DNA of 64,000 nucleotides from Haemophilus haemolyticus_L (GTDB lineage: Bacteria > Pseudomonadota > Gammaproteobacteria > Enterobacterales > Pasteurellaceae), in assembly GCF_003490595.1 (NCBI RefSeq), contig NZ_QQGY01000008.1, positions 1 to 64,000 of the forward strand. Reading direction: 5' to 3'. The notes under the pieces were generated by a model. That model was not told the origin of the DNA. It saw nothing but the letters and a program-made list of their open reading frames with translations, and searched no databases. Below are positions 16,682-25,923 of the stretch, piece after piece. A program made the translations under genes and the position numbers. Every line of letters starts with the position of its first letter. Position 1 is the stretch's first letter.

Positions 16682-17731
16682 CTACTCTTTTTTCAATAAG
16701 AAAATACCGTGATCAGATAAATTGACATAAGCTTGTTTTAAATCGGCATTAAAATCCTCTGGCTTACAATTCACCAATAAATCTTTTCCTGCCCAGTTTG
16801 CGACGACTTCCCAATGGTTGCCCATATAGACCGCACTTTTAATCTCACAACGTTGAGCATCGCTGCCCTCTGCAGCAAGATAAATTGCTTCTGGGCGAAT
16901 ACCTACTAAACATTCACCATCGGGTAAATTAAACTGTGCAGCATCTTTTAAAGATACATGATAGCCATTAATATCCACCATACCATTTTCTAATTTTCCA
17001 TCGAAAATACTGGATTCACCCATAAAGTTTGCTAAGAACAAAGAATTTGGTCGGAGATAAAGCTCTTTCGCTGGCGCTTTTTGCATAATTTTACCTTTAT
17101 GCATAACGATAACTTCATCAGATACAGCGAATGCCTCTGTTTGGTCATGTGTCACATAAAGCGAGGTAATGCCTAAACGTTGTTGCAATTCACGGATTTT
17201 TTCACGCATTGAACGACGTAAGTTTGCATCCAAATTACTTAATGGTTCATCAAACAATAGGATTTTTGGTTTCAATACCAAAGCACGAGCCAATGCAACA
17301 CGTTGTTGTTGACCGCCAGAAATTTGATCCACGAAACGGTCTTCAAACCCAGCTAAATCCACCAACTCTAAAGCCTCTTTTACACGTTGAGCACGCTCTT
17401 CTTTGCCAACGCCCTGCATTTTTAAGCCGTAGCCCACGTTATCACCAATGCTCATATGCGGAAAGAGCGCATAAGATTGGAAAACGATACAAATATCTCG
17501 ATTTTGAATAGAGGATTTTGTTACATCTTCTCCATCAATAAATATTTGACCTGATGTTGGATTTTCTAACCCCGCAACCAAACGCAATACGGTAGTTTTG
17601 CCACAACCTGACGGCCCTAACAATGTCACCATCGTGCCACGCTTGATCGTTAAATCTAAATTATCAATGACGACGGCTTTACCAAATGCTTTGGTGATAT
17701 TTTTTAATACTAAGAAATCATTATTACTCAT
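16682..17731 (-). CDS. afuC: ABC transporter ATP-binding protein AfuC (sugar-phosphate/ferric type)
   Basis: Cytoplasmic ATPase of the AfuABC importer; 349 aa. Walker A GPSGCGKTT at about residues 38-46, Q-loop VFQSYALFPH, signature SGGQQQR near 138, Walker B ILLFDEPLSNLD, and the switch His in YVTHDQ. The C-terminal TOBE-like domain contains VGIRPEAIYL. It is the last gene of a leftward operon, 24 nt after afuB. Such proteins are widely annotated as ferric transporters (FbpC); the binding proteins here point to phosphorylated sugars (see afuA). Confidence 0.92.
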   Translation of the reverse strand: MSNNDFLVLKNITKAFGKAVVIDNLDLTIKRGTMVTLLGPSGCGKTTVLRLVAGLENPTSGQIFIDGEDVTKSSIQNRDICIVFQSYALFPHMSIGDNVGYGLKMQGVGKEERAQRVKEALELVDLAGFEDRFVDQISGGQQQRVALARALVLKPKILLFDEPLSNLDANLRRSMREKIRELQQRLGITSLYVTHDQTEAFAVSDEVIVMHKGKIMQKAPAKELYLRPNSLFLANFMGESSIFDGKLENGMVDINGYHVSLKDAAQFNLPDGECLVGIRPEAIYLAAEGSDAQRCEIKSAVYMGNHWEVVANWAGKDLLVNCKPEDFNADLKQAYVNLSDHGIFLLKKE

Positions 17732-17755
17732 AATATTTACCTACAACTTAACGAG

Positions 17756-19813
17756 TTAATTCATTTTTTTCGCTTTAGAACGAGAGATACGTGTATCACC
17801 TACAATCCAGTCGAAGAATAAAATAATTGCCATCATGACAACAATTAAGATTGAGCCGTACGCAATAGCAACACCGTATTCACCATCTTCAACGCGATTT
17901 AGGATATAAGCTGTTGCAACCCGAGTATCTGCTGTCACTAAGAATATAATTGCACTTACTGTCGTCATTGCACGAACGAAACTGGTAACAAGCGCTGAAA
18001 GCAATGCTGGTTTTAGTAATGGCAAGACGATATACCATAAGGTTTTCCACGAACTCCCTTTTAAAGAAAGCGATGCTTCATCAAGAGATTTATCAAGCTG
18101 ACCTAACCCAGCTATCGCTGCTCGCATACCGATTGGTAAGTCACGCATAACCATTGAAATAATCACGATAATGCCAGTACCCGTAATATAAAGCGGTGCA
18201 TTGTTGAAGGCTAAAATGTAAGACACCCCCGCCACTGTACCCGGCACGGCAAAACAAAGCATGGTTAAGAACTCAAGGGATTTTTTACCTTGGAAATCTT
18301 TACGCACCACAATGTACGCAATCAATAATCCAAAGAATGCGGTTAATGGTGCGGCAATACCTGCATAGATTAAGGTATTGATTAGTGACGGCCACGCGCC
18401 ATCGCTCAATCCTTGCCCGAATAACATGGCATAGTTTTTCAAGGTTAAAGTGTAATCTACGCCCCAGTTTACAGTGAAGCTTCCGTAGAAAATACTTCCG
18501 TAAAGCGCCATATTAAAGATCACCCAGAATCCAAGCATACCAATGATGGTATATTTCAAACCAGTTGGAAGATCTTGCACATCACCACGATAAGATTTAC
18601 CTGAAACGGTGACATAAGAGCGGTTACCAATCCAAATGTATTGAATGATAAAAATCGCTAGAGAGAAAATTAATAATATTGAACCTAAGGTACTTGCTGA
18701 TGCGTAATCTAATTGTGAACCCGCAATATAGAAATAGATCTGTGTTGCAATCACATCAAAGCTACCACCCAATACCAATGGATTACTAAAATCTGCAAGC
18801 GATTGGATAAATACAATTAAAAATGAGTTCGCCAATGCGGGGCGTAACAATGGGAAAATAATATTATAAAAAGTTTGATAGCGATTGGCTCGTAACGTAT
18901 AAGAGGCTTCTTCAATTGAAGGATGAACTGATTTTAATGCGCCGTCTAAAATCATAAAAGAAATCGGAGCAAAAGCGAGAATTTGCGCAATCGCAATCCC
19001 ATTAAAACCATAAAGCCAGTTATGATTGGAAAAACCAAAATATTCACTTAAAAATTCGGTTACATAACCAGAACGGCCAAGCATTAAAGTTACCCCTAAT
19101 CCTACAACAAATGGTGGTGTAACAATTGGCAAAATAGAGAAAATTTTTCCGATAAATGCCGTTCTACGAGCGATACGCGTAGTATAAAGCGCAAAGGCTA
19201 AACCAAATACAGTAGAAACGATGCCCACAAAGCCCGATAAGAAAAGAGAATTAGTAATCACGCGAACAATATAGCTCTGCGTTAAAATTCGCATCACTTG
19301 CTGTGGCGCAAACGTGTCACCGTCATAAAACATTGAAACGAAAATCGCCAATGTTGGATAAACGATAAAGAAGAAAATGAGCAAGATAATGCAAAGCAAA
19401 GAAGCGATGATAAACTTATCACCTTGCATCACTTTTAGTTTTGCCAATGAAAGTGTTGCTAATGCGGTATATCCCACAAGCAACACAATCACAGAATAAC
19501 CCATGCTGATTTTGCACACCGTCGCACTAATAAACATAAACAGTACAGAAAGTGCGGTCAAAAATAGCTCTGTTTTTGCTTGGGTTTGCTGTGGCAATCT
19601 AAATAACGGCAAAGCACCATACACAATAACGGGCAGGAACCAAGCCCAAGTTAAATTGAAAGAAGCCCAGCCCATTGCATCTAAATATTCATCTGAAGTA
19701 CTTTCAAACAAACCGTAATCAAGTGCATTGGAAGGCAGGAGCGCAAACGCCAATAAGGATAAAATAATCCAAAAATAAGCAGAATGCATTATGGAAAGTT
19801 TTTTTGCGTTCAT
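17756..19813 (-). CDS. afuB: ABC transporter permease AfuB (two fused permease halves)
   Basis: 685 aa, about twice the length of one BPD-type permease. Each half carries an EAA-loop (EEASYTLRANRYQTFYNIIFP near residue 320 and DEASLSLKGSSWKTLWYIVLP near 610) that contacts AfuC. The N-terminus has extra membrane helices. The start is placed at the ATG at 19813, with GAGG upstream; a 14-codon extension to 19855 lacks such support and would read through the intergenic hairpin. It follows afuA (19877-20911) across a terminator-like stem. Confidence 0.92.
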   Translation of the reverse strand: MNAKKLSIMHSAYFWIILSLLAFALLPSNALDYGLFESTSDEYLDAMGWASFNLTWAWFLPVIVYGALPLFRLPQQTQAKTELFLTALSVLFMFISATVCKISMGYSVIVLLVGYTALATLSLAKLKVMQGDKFIIASLLCIILLIFFFIVYPTLAIFVSMFYDGDTFAPQQVMRILTQSYIVRVITNSLFLSGFVGIVSTVFGLAFALYTTRIARRTAFIGKIFSILPIVTPPFVVGLGVTLMLGRSGYVTEFLSEYFGFSNHNWLYGFNGIAIAQILAFAPISFMILDGALKSVHPSIEEASYTLRANRYQTFYNIIFPLLRPALANSFLIVFIQSLADFSNPLVLGGSFDVIATQIYFYIAGSQLDYASASTLGSILLIFSLAIFIIQYIWIGNRSYVTVSGKSYRGDVQDLPTGLKYTIIGMLGFWVIFNMALYGSIFYGSFTVNWGVDYTLTLKNYAMLFGQGLSDGAWPSLINTLIYAGIAAPLTAFFGLLIAYIVVRKDFQGKKSLEFLTMLCFAVPGTVAGVSYILAFNNAPLYITGTGIIVIISMVMRDLPIGMRAAIAGLGQLDKSLDEASLSLKGSSWKTLWYIVLPLLKPALLSALVTSFVRAMTTVSAIIFLVTADTRVATAYILNRVEDGEYGVAIAYGSILIVVMMAIILFFDWIVGDTRISRSKAKKMN

Positions 19814-19830
19814 ACAACCTCGCATAAGGT

Positions 19831-19866
19831 AAAAAAACGAAGCGATATACGACATATCACTTCGTT
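19831..19866 (-). terminator. attenuating hairpin between afuA and afuB
   Basis: On the minus strand AACGAAGTGATAT and ATATCGCTTCGTT pair at 12 of 13 positions around a 5-nt loop, then run into a T7 tract. It has the form of an intrinsic terminator placed inside an operon, directly after a binding-protein gene. Partial read-through would give more binding protein than permease. Confidence 0.75.
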
Positions 19867-19876
19867 AGTGACATCA

Positions 19877-20911
19877 TTATTTGGCTAATTTTACTTCATC
19901 AACCCATTTTGTGATTAAGCGTTTACGTAAATCAGTCGCACCGTATTTATCAAAATCATAGTTAATTAAATTAATAGATTTGAAATCTAACGCATAAGGC
20001 GATTGTTGTGCAGTGGTGTTGGTTAAAATGGAATACGCCTCACCTTTTTGCCAAGTTAATTCTTGCGCCTCTTTGGATAATGCCCAATCAACAAAAAGTT
20101 TAGCATTATCTAAATTACGCGCACCTTTAATAACACTCACGCCACCAATTTCATAGCCAGTCCCTTCACAAGGTACGACTAATTCTACTGGCGCACCTTT
20201 CGCTTTTTCTAAAGAATATTCGTGTAAGAAACCAATGCCAATTGCCGTTTCTCCACGCGCTGTATTACGTGTTGCCGTATTACCAGATTTGGTATATTGC
20301 GATACGTTTTTATTCAACTCTTTTAAGAATTTAAACGCCTCGTCTTCTCCCCAAAGTTGCATATAAGTGGCTAGCTGAGTGTAACCTGTACCAGAACTTT
20401 GTGGATCTGCGGCTTGAATTTCATTTTTGTAAATTGGGTTAGCTAAATCCTTCCAGCATTTTGGAATAGGTAAATTCAATTTTTTCAAACGTTCTGGATT
20501 CACACCAAAACCTAACATGCCTAAATATATTGCCGAAGAATAATTCCCTTTCATTTTGGCTGGATCACGGAATTGTTCTACGATCTGAGGAAGATTGGAT
20601 GATTTATAAGGTTCCAACAAGCCCATTTCTCCTGCTTGAGAATGAGGATCCATTGTTCCACCATACCAAACATCGCCTTGTGGATTATCTTTTTCAGCAT
20701 CAATTTTTGCTAAAATGGTTCCAGTGCCACCACGAATAAAACTTGTTTTAACATCAAATTTTTTCTCAAATGCCATCGCTTCTTGCTCGCACATCGTATT
20801 TTGCGCACTGCAATAAATGACTAGACGTCCTTTTGCAAAAGATGGATTACTTAACACTAATCCACTTAGCATCACACCAGACAAGGTTACTGCGATTTTT
20901 GATAGTTTCAT
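19877..20911 (-). CDS. afuA: AfuA-family periplasmic binding protein, divergent second copy
   Basis: 344 aa with a Sec signal peptide cleaved before KGRLVIYCSA (about residue 26). Type II periplasmic binding fold with cysteines in YCSAQNTMC and near VVPCEGTGYE. It is clearly homologous to the neighbour at 21035-22075, but at positions recalled as ligand contacts in Actinobacillus AfuA it differs: Ser37 is replaced by Thr (GGTGT) and His-Asp 205/206 by His-Glu (FLHEY), while Glu229 is kept. It probably binds a related but different phosphorylated sugar. Hairpins separate it from the genes on both sides. Confidence 0.9.
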   Translation of the reverse strand: MKLSKIAVTLSGVMLSGLVLSNPSFAKGRLVIYCSAQNTMCEQEAMAFEKKFDVKTSFIRGGTGTILAKIDAEKDNPQGDVWYGGTMDPHSQAGEMGLLEPYKSSNLPQIVEQFRDPAKMKGNYSSAIYLGMLGFGVNPERLKKLNLPIPKCWKDLANPIYKNEIQAADPQSSGTGYTQLATYMQLWGEDEAFKFLKELNKNVSQYTKSGNTATRNTARGETAIGIGFLHEYSLEKAKGAPVELVVPCEGTGYEIGGVSVIKGARNLDNAKLFVDWALSKEAQELTWQKGEAYSILTNTTAQQSPYALDFKSINLINYDFDKYGATDLRKRLITKWVDEVKLAK

Positions 20912-20985
20912 CTGACTTATAACTCCCTTATGAATGAAAGTTTTGCAATCTCTTAGAGGGAAAACGAAATCACATTAAAAATACG

Positions 20986-21026
20986 AAAAAGTGCGGTCAA
21001 AAACTTCTGTATTTTTTGCCGCACTT
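20986..21026 (-). terminator. uptake-signal hairpin between the two afuA genes
   Basis: On the minus strand AAGTGCGG...AAAAA pairs with TTTTT...CCGCACTT, with a small bulge and a loop of about 8 nt, followed by TTTCGTATTTTT. It lies just after the stop of the first afuA gene, so it can attenuate transcription into the second. Confidence 0.65.
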
Positions 21027-21034
21027 ATTCAGCG

Positions 21035-22075
21035 CTATTTCGCTAATTTAACTTCTTGTACCCATTTTTCAATTAAGGCTTTACGTTGTTCTGTTGCACC
21101 GTATTTTTCAAAGTCATAATTGATTAATTTGAGTTTATTTGGATCAAATGCAGTTGGTGATTGTTCTGCGGTCGTATTAGTTAAGATTTGTAAAGAATCC
21201 CCTTGTTTCCAAGCTAATTCTTGACCTTCTTTTGATAACGCCCAATCGACGAATAATTTTGCATTATCAATATTACGCGCACCTTTTAAGATACTCACGC
21301 CACCTAACTCATAACCGGTTCCTTCGCAAGGCACGACTAATTCTAATGGTGCACCATTGCGTTTTTCTAATGCATAATCATGTAAGAAACCTACCCCAAT
21401 TGTTGCTTCACCGCGTGCAGAGTTACGTGATGGCGTAATACCCGATTTGGTATATTGAGAAACATTAGGATGCAAGGCTTTTAAGTATTCAAACGCCTCT
21501 TTTTCACCCCATAATTGGACGAAAGTTGCCAATGCTGTGTAAGCGGTACCCGCACTTTGAGGGTCTGCAATTTGAACTTCGCCTTTTAAGCGTGGATCGG
21601 TTAGGTCTTTCCAGCATTTCGGCACTTCTTTAATGCCTAATTTTGCCAAACGTTCAGTATTCACACCAAAACCTAAGATCCCCATATAAATTGAGGAAAC
21701 ATAATGACCTTTCGTTTTCGCAGGATCACGGAAACGTTCTACGATTTCATCAATGTGTTTGGATTTATAAGGCTCAATTAACCCTAATTCTGCAGCTTGA
21801 GCTTGAGGGTCAAAGGTACCGCCGAACCAAACATCCGCTTGAGGGTTATTTTTTTCAGCTTCAACTTTGGCAAAAGTACTGCCTGAACCATTACGAATAA
21901 AGGATGTTTTCACATCATATTTTTCGCCGAACGCTTTCGTGGTGGTTTCGCACAAAATATTGGTTGCACTACAGTACACCACTAAACGACCTTTAGCATT
22001 AGCAGAACCAGAAATAGCCAAGCCTGCAGCTAAAAGTGCGGCAGAGACAGAAAGAGAAATTTTGTTGAACTTCAT
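21035..22075 (-). CDS. afuA: AfuA periplasmic sugar-phosphate binding protein (first gene of operon)
   Basis: 346 aa; signal peptide of 27 residues ending SANA, then KGRLVVYCSA. In mature numbering it has Ser37, His205, Asp206 and Glu229, the residues I recall as contacting glucose-6-phosphate in Actinobacillus pleuropneumoniae AfuA. Family proteins were long called ferric-binding (FbpA-like), but AfuA was shown to carry hexose- and heptose-phosphates. The typical iron-ligand tyrosine pair of FbpA is not evident. The gene leads the operon, behind a CRP-type promoter and an AAGGAG ribosome site. Confidence 0.93.
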   Translation of the reverse strand: MKFNKISLSVSAALLAAGLAISGSANAKGRLVVYCSATNILCETTTKAFGEKYDVKTSFIRNGSGSTFAKVEAEKNNPQADVWFGGTFDPQAQAAELGLIEPYKSKHIDEIVERFRDPAKTKGHYVSSIYMGILGFGVNTERLAKLGIKEVPKCWKDLTDPRLKGEVQIADPQSAGTAYTALATFVQLWGEKEAFEYLKALHPNVSQYTKSGITPSRNSARGEATIGVGFLHDYALEKRNGAPLELVVPCEGTGYELGGVSILKGARNIDNAKLFVDWALSKEGQELAWKQGDSLQILTNTTAEQSPTAFDPNKLKLINYDFEKYGATEQRKALIEKWVQEVKLAK

Positions 22076-22107
22076 AATAAATACTCCTTATTGGATAGAA
22101 TGTTTGA

Positions 22108-22150
22108 ATCCTACTCGAAAAGAGGAAGTAATACCGTGATGAAGCTCACA
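22108..22150 (-). promoter_or_regulatory. CRP-dependent (class II) promoter of the afu operon
   Basis: The CRP half-sites CGTGA-N6-TCACA (22135-22150) match the consensus TGTGA-N6-TCACA at 9 of 10 positions. On the minus strand a -10 element TAGGAT (22108-22113) lies exactly 32 bp downstream, centre to centre. That places CRP at -41.5, the class II position, and no -35 is needed. The predicted start is near 22101. Confidence 0.75.
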
Positions 22151-22240
22151 GTTTTTAAAAGTCAAGTGAAAAAATAAACGTGAAATTCACCGCACTTTTC
22201 TTTATAATTGCCAAAATTTCCCTTACATCAAAACACAATT

Positions 22241-22879
22241 ATGTCAGATTCTTGTATCATCATCGCCATCACTGGCGCATCCGCATCAGGCAAAAGTTCT
22301 ATCGCCTCTACCGTTCACAAAGAACTCTGTAATGAATTAGGCTGCCAAGAAATTGGAATTATTGCCGAAGACAGTTACTACAAAGATCAAAGCCATTTAG
22401 AAATGAGCGAACGCATAAAAACAAATTACGACCATCCAAACTCAATGGATCGCGATTTGCTCATTCAACATTTAAAAGATTTAAAATCAGGCAAAACGGT
22501 TGATGTGCCTGTTTATAGCTATGTTGATCATACTCGTACAGGTCAAACCACAACATTTACACCAAAACGTATTGTGATTTTAGAAGGGATTTTACTGCTT
22601 ACTGATGAACGCGTTCGTCAACTTGCGGATATTTCCGTATTCGTGGACACGCCATTAGACATTTGTTTTATTCGCCGTTTACAACGTGATATGGAAGAGC
22701 GTGGTCGTTCCCTACAATCGGTTATTGATCAATATCGTGCAACCGTGCGCCCAATGTTCTTACAATTTATTGAGCCATCTAAACAATATGCAGATATTGT
22801 CATTCCTCGTGGCGGGAAAAACCGTATTGCAATCAATATGTTAAAAGCTCAAATCCTTCATTTATTGAATCAAAAATAG
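22241..22879 (+). CDS. udk: uridine kinase
   Basis: Phosphorylates uridine and cytidine to UMP and CMP in pyrimidine salvage. 212 aa (E. coli 213). Walker A GASASGKS is at residues 12-19, EDSYYKDQ carries substrate contacts, and YDHPNSMD is a family motif. The ATG at 22241 was chosen to match family length; an open TTG extension to 22208 is unlikely. No clear Shine-Dalgarno is visible. It heads a tight operon with dcd (8-nt gap) and shares its upstream region with the divergent afu promoter. Confidence 0.95.
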   Translation: MSDSCIIIAITGASASGKSSIASTVHKELCNELGCQEIGIIAEDSYYKDQSHLEMSERIKTNYDHPNSMDRDLLIQHLKDLKSGKTVDVPVYSYVDHTRTGQTTTFTPKRIVILEGILLLTDERVRQLADISVFVDTPLDICFIRRLQRDMEERGRSLQSVIDQYRATVRPMFLQFIEPSKQYADIVIPRGGKNRIAINMLKAQILHLLNQK

Positions 22880-22887
22880 GAAATTTT

Positions 22888-23475
22888 ATGCGTCTTTGCG
22901 ATACTGATATTGAACGCTATCTCGATGATGGCATTATTTCTTTAACTCCTCGTCCAAATAATGACAAAATCAACGGTGCGACGATTGATGTTCGCTTGGG
23001 TAATTCTTTCCGCGTATTTCGTGAGCATTCCGCGCCTTTCATTGATTTAAGCGGCCCGAAAGAAGAAGTCTCCGCCCAGCTTGAATCGGTAATGAGCGAT
23101 GAAATTATTGTGCCTGAAGGCGAAGCATTTTTCTTACATCCAGGTACTTTAGCGTTAGCAACCACACTTGAATCCGTAAAATTACCCGCCAATATTATCG
23201 GTTGGTTAGATGGTCGCTCTTCTTTAGCGCGTTTAGGCTTAATGGTACACGTCACTGCACACCGTATTGATCCAGGTTGGGAAGGAAAAATCGTGCTGGA
23301 ATTTTATAATTCAGGGAAATTACCATTAGCATTACGTCCAAATATGGTGATTGGTGCATTAAGCTTTGAAATATTAAGTGGCGAAGCGAAACGACCATAC
23401 AGTAGCCGCAAAGATGCAAAATATAAAAATCAACAAAGTGCGGTTGCGAGTCGTATTGACGAAGATAAGGAATAA
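22888..23475 (+). CDS. dcd: dCTP deaminase
   Basis: Deaminates dCTP to dUTP, the main source of dUMP for thymidylate in Gram-negative bacteria. 195 aa, close to E. coli Dcd (193). The GRSSLARLGL motif and HRIDPGWEG match the dUTPase-like trimer active site, with the catalytic Glu in GKIVLEFYN. GGAAATTTT precedes the ATG. Second gene of the udk-dcd-asmA-like-sotB operon. Confidence 0.96.
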   Translation: MRLCDTDIERYLDDGIISLTPRPNNDKINGATIDVRLGNSFRVFREHSAPFIDLSGPKEEVSAQLESVMSDEIIVPEGEAFFLHPGTLALATTLESVKLPANIIGWLDGRSSLARLGLMVHVTAHRIDPGWEGKIVLEFYNSGKLPLALRPNMVIGALSFEILSGEAKRPYSSRKDAKYKNQQSAVASRIDEDKE

Positions 23476-23478
23476 TCA

Positions 23479-24654
23479 ATGAAAAAGTTCGCGCTTAGCG
23501 TAGGGATCGTCGCTTTGGCGATCTTTTCTTTTTTGTATATCCAACTTTATCGAGTACAAAGTTCCATCGGTGAACAACTAGCACAACAAAATATTGCGGT
23601 TCAATCCGTCAATTTATCTCTATTTCCACCCGCACTTTCTCTTAAAAATATAAAAACTACGCAATTTTCAGTTCAAGAACTTGAAGCTAAACTTAATTTT
23701 TTGCCTCTTTTTTATGGCAACGCAAAACTTCACTCACTTAATCTTCAACAAATCACTCTAAATCAAAACGCACAAAACAGAGCAAATATCTCAATGGATT
23801 TAGCTCCGTTTTCCTTACATCAACTTTTATCCCAAAAAGTAATGTTGAATGGTGAAAGCCATATTCGCATTGAATTTAACAAACCTATTTATGGAAAAAC
23901 AAAAACTTTCCATTTTTCTTTCCATAAAGCAAATTTAGACTTCTCAACATCAGAATCAGCCCTACTTCAATTTGTAGATGCAAACCTAAATAATCAGCCT
24001 ATCGGTTATATTGAAACCCACACAGCCCAGCAACAAATGGCGACTTATATAAAACCACAATGCGATAACGATTGTTTAGCCATATTGAAATATCAACAAA
24101 TTGGCAACCAAAGTGCGGTAAATTTTTCGGGTAAATATTTCCCTGTTAAACGCTTATTCACGCTGTTAAATTTGCCAGAAATGTTAAGTGGACACGCCGA
24201 TTTTAATCTTGATTTCAGCTTTTCATCTTCTGCGCTTATTCAAGGCAAATTAAATTTTTTAGCGCAAAATGGAGAAATTCTTGGTGTAAATCTATTGGAT
24301 ATGGTGGCACAATATTTCCCGATTAATTACAACAATGATTTGTTAAAAAACAAAGAGTTAAATACTCGCTTTGAACAATTTTACTTACAATTATTTCTCC
24401 AACAAAATCAAATCGTTGCTGAAAAAATCGATTTAAAAACACCCGCACTTTTGGGGCTTGGAAATGGCATCATTGATTTAAATCGAATGGAATGTAATGC
24501 AAATATCAATTTACATTCTACGGATCAACGCTATCAAAATTTGACACTACCAATCAATTTTTTTGGTAACTGCAGTTCACCACAATATAAAATTAATTTT
24601 ACGAAGAAATTCCGCCATCAATTAATTGATGCGATTAAAGAAAAGTTACGTTAA
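23479..24654 (+). CDS. AsmA-like inner-membrane-anchored protein
   Basis: 391 aa with one N-terminal membrane helix (about residues 4-24) and a large periplasmic part rich in beta-strand-like repeats. The C-terminal region (GHADFNLDFSFSS, then DLLDMVAQYF-like stretches) resembles the AsmA C-terminal domain. Proteins of this kind affect outer-membrane lipid or protein transport, but the role of this one is unknown. It starts 3 nt after dcd and overlaps sotB by 1 nt, so all are probably translated from one mRNA. Confidence 0.7.
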   Translation: MKKFALSVGIVALAIFSFLYIQLYRVQSSIGEQLAQQNIAVQSVNLSLFPPALSLKNIKTTQFSVQELEAKLNFLPLFYGNAKLHSLNLQQITLNQNAQNRANISMDLAPFSLHQLLSQKVMLNGESHIRIEFNKPIYGKTKTFHFSFHKANLDFSTSESALLQFVDANLNNQPIGYIETHTAQQQMATYIKPQCDNDCLAILKYQQIGNQSAVNFSGKYFPVKRLFTLLNLPEMLSGHADFNLDFSFSSSALIQGKLNFLAQNGEILGVNLLDMVAQYFPINYNNDLLKNKELNTRFEQFYLQLFLQQNQIVAEKIDLKTPALLGLGNGIIDLNRMECNANINLHSTDQRYQNLTLPINFFGNCSSPQYKINFTKKFRHQLIDAIKEKLR

Positions 24655-25844
24655 TGTCGTTATATTTAAAAGCTGAAAAAATTCAATCGTGGCGTGTGCT
24701 TATTATGGCTTGCGCAGGATTTATTTTTAATACTACAGAATTTATACCCGTTGCAATGTTAAGCGATATTGCACAAAGTTTTAATATGCAAACTGCTGAT
24801 ACTGGTTTAATGATGACAGTTTATGCTTGGACGGTACTAATTATGTCTCTGCCTGCGATGCTCGCTACAGGCAATATGGAACGTAAAAGCCTGCTTATCA
24901 AGCTTTTCATTATATTTATTGTTGGGCATATTTTATCGGTCATTGCTTGGAATTTTTGGATATTACTTCTCGCTCGAATGTGTATTGCATTAGCCCATTC
25001 GGTGTTTTGGTCAATTACCGCTTCACTTGTGATGCGCATCGCACCTAAACACAAGAAAACTCAAGCATTAGGAATGCTCGCTATCGGCACCGCACTTGCC
25101 ACCATCTTAGGCTTACCGATTGGGCGAATTGTCGGACAGCTCGTCGGTTGGCGGGTCACTTTTGGTATTATTGCGGTACTGGCATTATCTATCATGTTTT
25201 TAATTATTCGACTATTGCCAAATTTACCCAGTAAAAATGCAGGCTCTATTGCAAGTTTACCCTTGCTTGCTAAACGCCCATTATTACTTTGGCTTTATGT
25301 AACAACGGCAATCGTGATTTCAGCACACTTTACTGCTTATACTTATATCGAACCATTCATGATTGATGTCGGGCACTTGGATCCAAATTTTGCCACGGCT
25401 GTATTATTAGTTTTTGGTTTCTCAGGTATTGCCGCAAGTTTATTATTTAACAGATTCTACCGACTTGCGCCCACAAAATTTATTGTTGTTTCGATGAGTT
25501 TATTGATGTTGTCCCTCCTGGTACTCCTCTTTTCTACCGAAACAATAATAGCAATGTTCAGTCTTGTATTTATTTGGGGGATTGGCATTTCTTGTATCGG
25601 ATTATCTCTACAAATGCGCGTACTAAAACTTGCGCCAGATGCAACAGATGTTGCCACGGCTATTTACTCGGGCATTTTCAATGCAGGAATTGGCGCAGGC
25701 GCATTATTTGGAAACCTTGCGACAACCTATTTAGGATTAAACGAAATTGGTTATACGGGCACAGCATTAGGTTTAATCGGTTTTATTATTTTTATTACAA
25801 CGCACTTAAAATATCGCCATACCTTTCTTCTGCAAAACAAATAA
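24654..25844 (+). CDS. sotB: MFS sugar efflux transporter SotB-like
   Basis: 396 aa with 12 predicted membrane helices. The TM1 motif NTTEFIPVAMLSDIA and YAWTVLIMSLPAM match the SotB/YdeA group of drug:H+ antiporters, which export arabinose and IPTG in E. coli. The natural substrate in Haemophilus is unknown. It is the last gene of the udk operon, overlaps the stop of the asmA-like gene (TAATG), and is followed by an uptake-signal pair. Confidence 0.87.
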   Translation: MSLYLKAEKIQSWRVLIMACAGFIFNTTEFIPVAMLSDIAQSFNMQTADTGLMMTVYAWTVLIMSLPAMLATGNMERKSLLIKLFIIFIVGHILSVIAWNFWILLLARMCIALAHSVFWSITASLVMRIAPKHKKTQALGMLAIGTALATILGLPIGRIVGQLVGWRVTFGIIAVLALSIMFLIIRLLPNLPSKNAGSIASLPLLAKRPLLLWLYVTTAIVISAHFTAYTYIEPFMIDVGHLDPNFATAVLLVFGFSGIAASLLFNRFYRLAPTKFIVVSMSLLMLSLLVLLFSTETIIAMFSLVFIWGIGISCIGLSLQMRVLKLAPDATDVATAIYSGIFNAGIGAGALFGNLATTYLGLNEIGYTGTALGLIGFIIFITTHLKYRHTFLLQNK

Positions 25845-25850
25845 AAAAAT

Positions 25851-25893
25851 AACCGCACTTTAGTTCTCCAAAAAGAGTTTTAAAAGTGCGGTT
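25851..25893. terminator. uptake-signal inverted pair between sotB and der
   Basis: AACCGCACTTT and AAAGTGCGGTT form an 11-bp stem with a loop of about 21 nt between two convergent genes. Outside T runs are weak, so termination efficiency is uncertain. Confidence 0.55.
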
Positions 25894-25923
25894 AAATCTG
25901 TCTAAGTTTTATTTATCTCACAT

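Noticed and set aside
16682..22075. Ferric iron transporter FbpABC
   Set aside because: Binding proteins match AfuA ligand positions, no Fur box was seen, and a CRP promoter leads the operon; the iron role remains possible but less likely.
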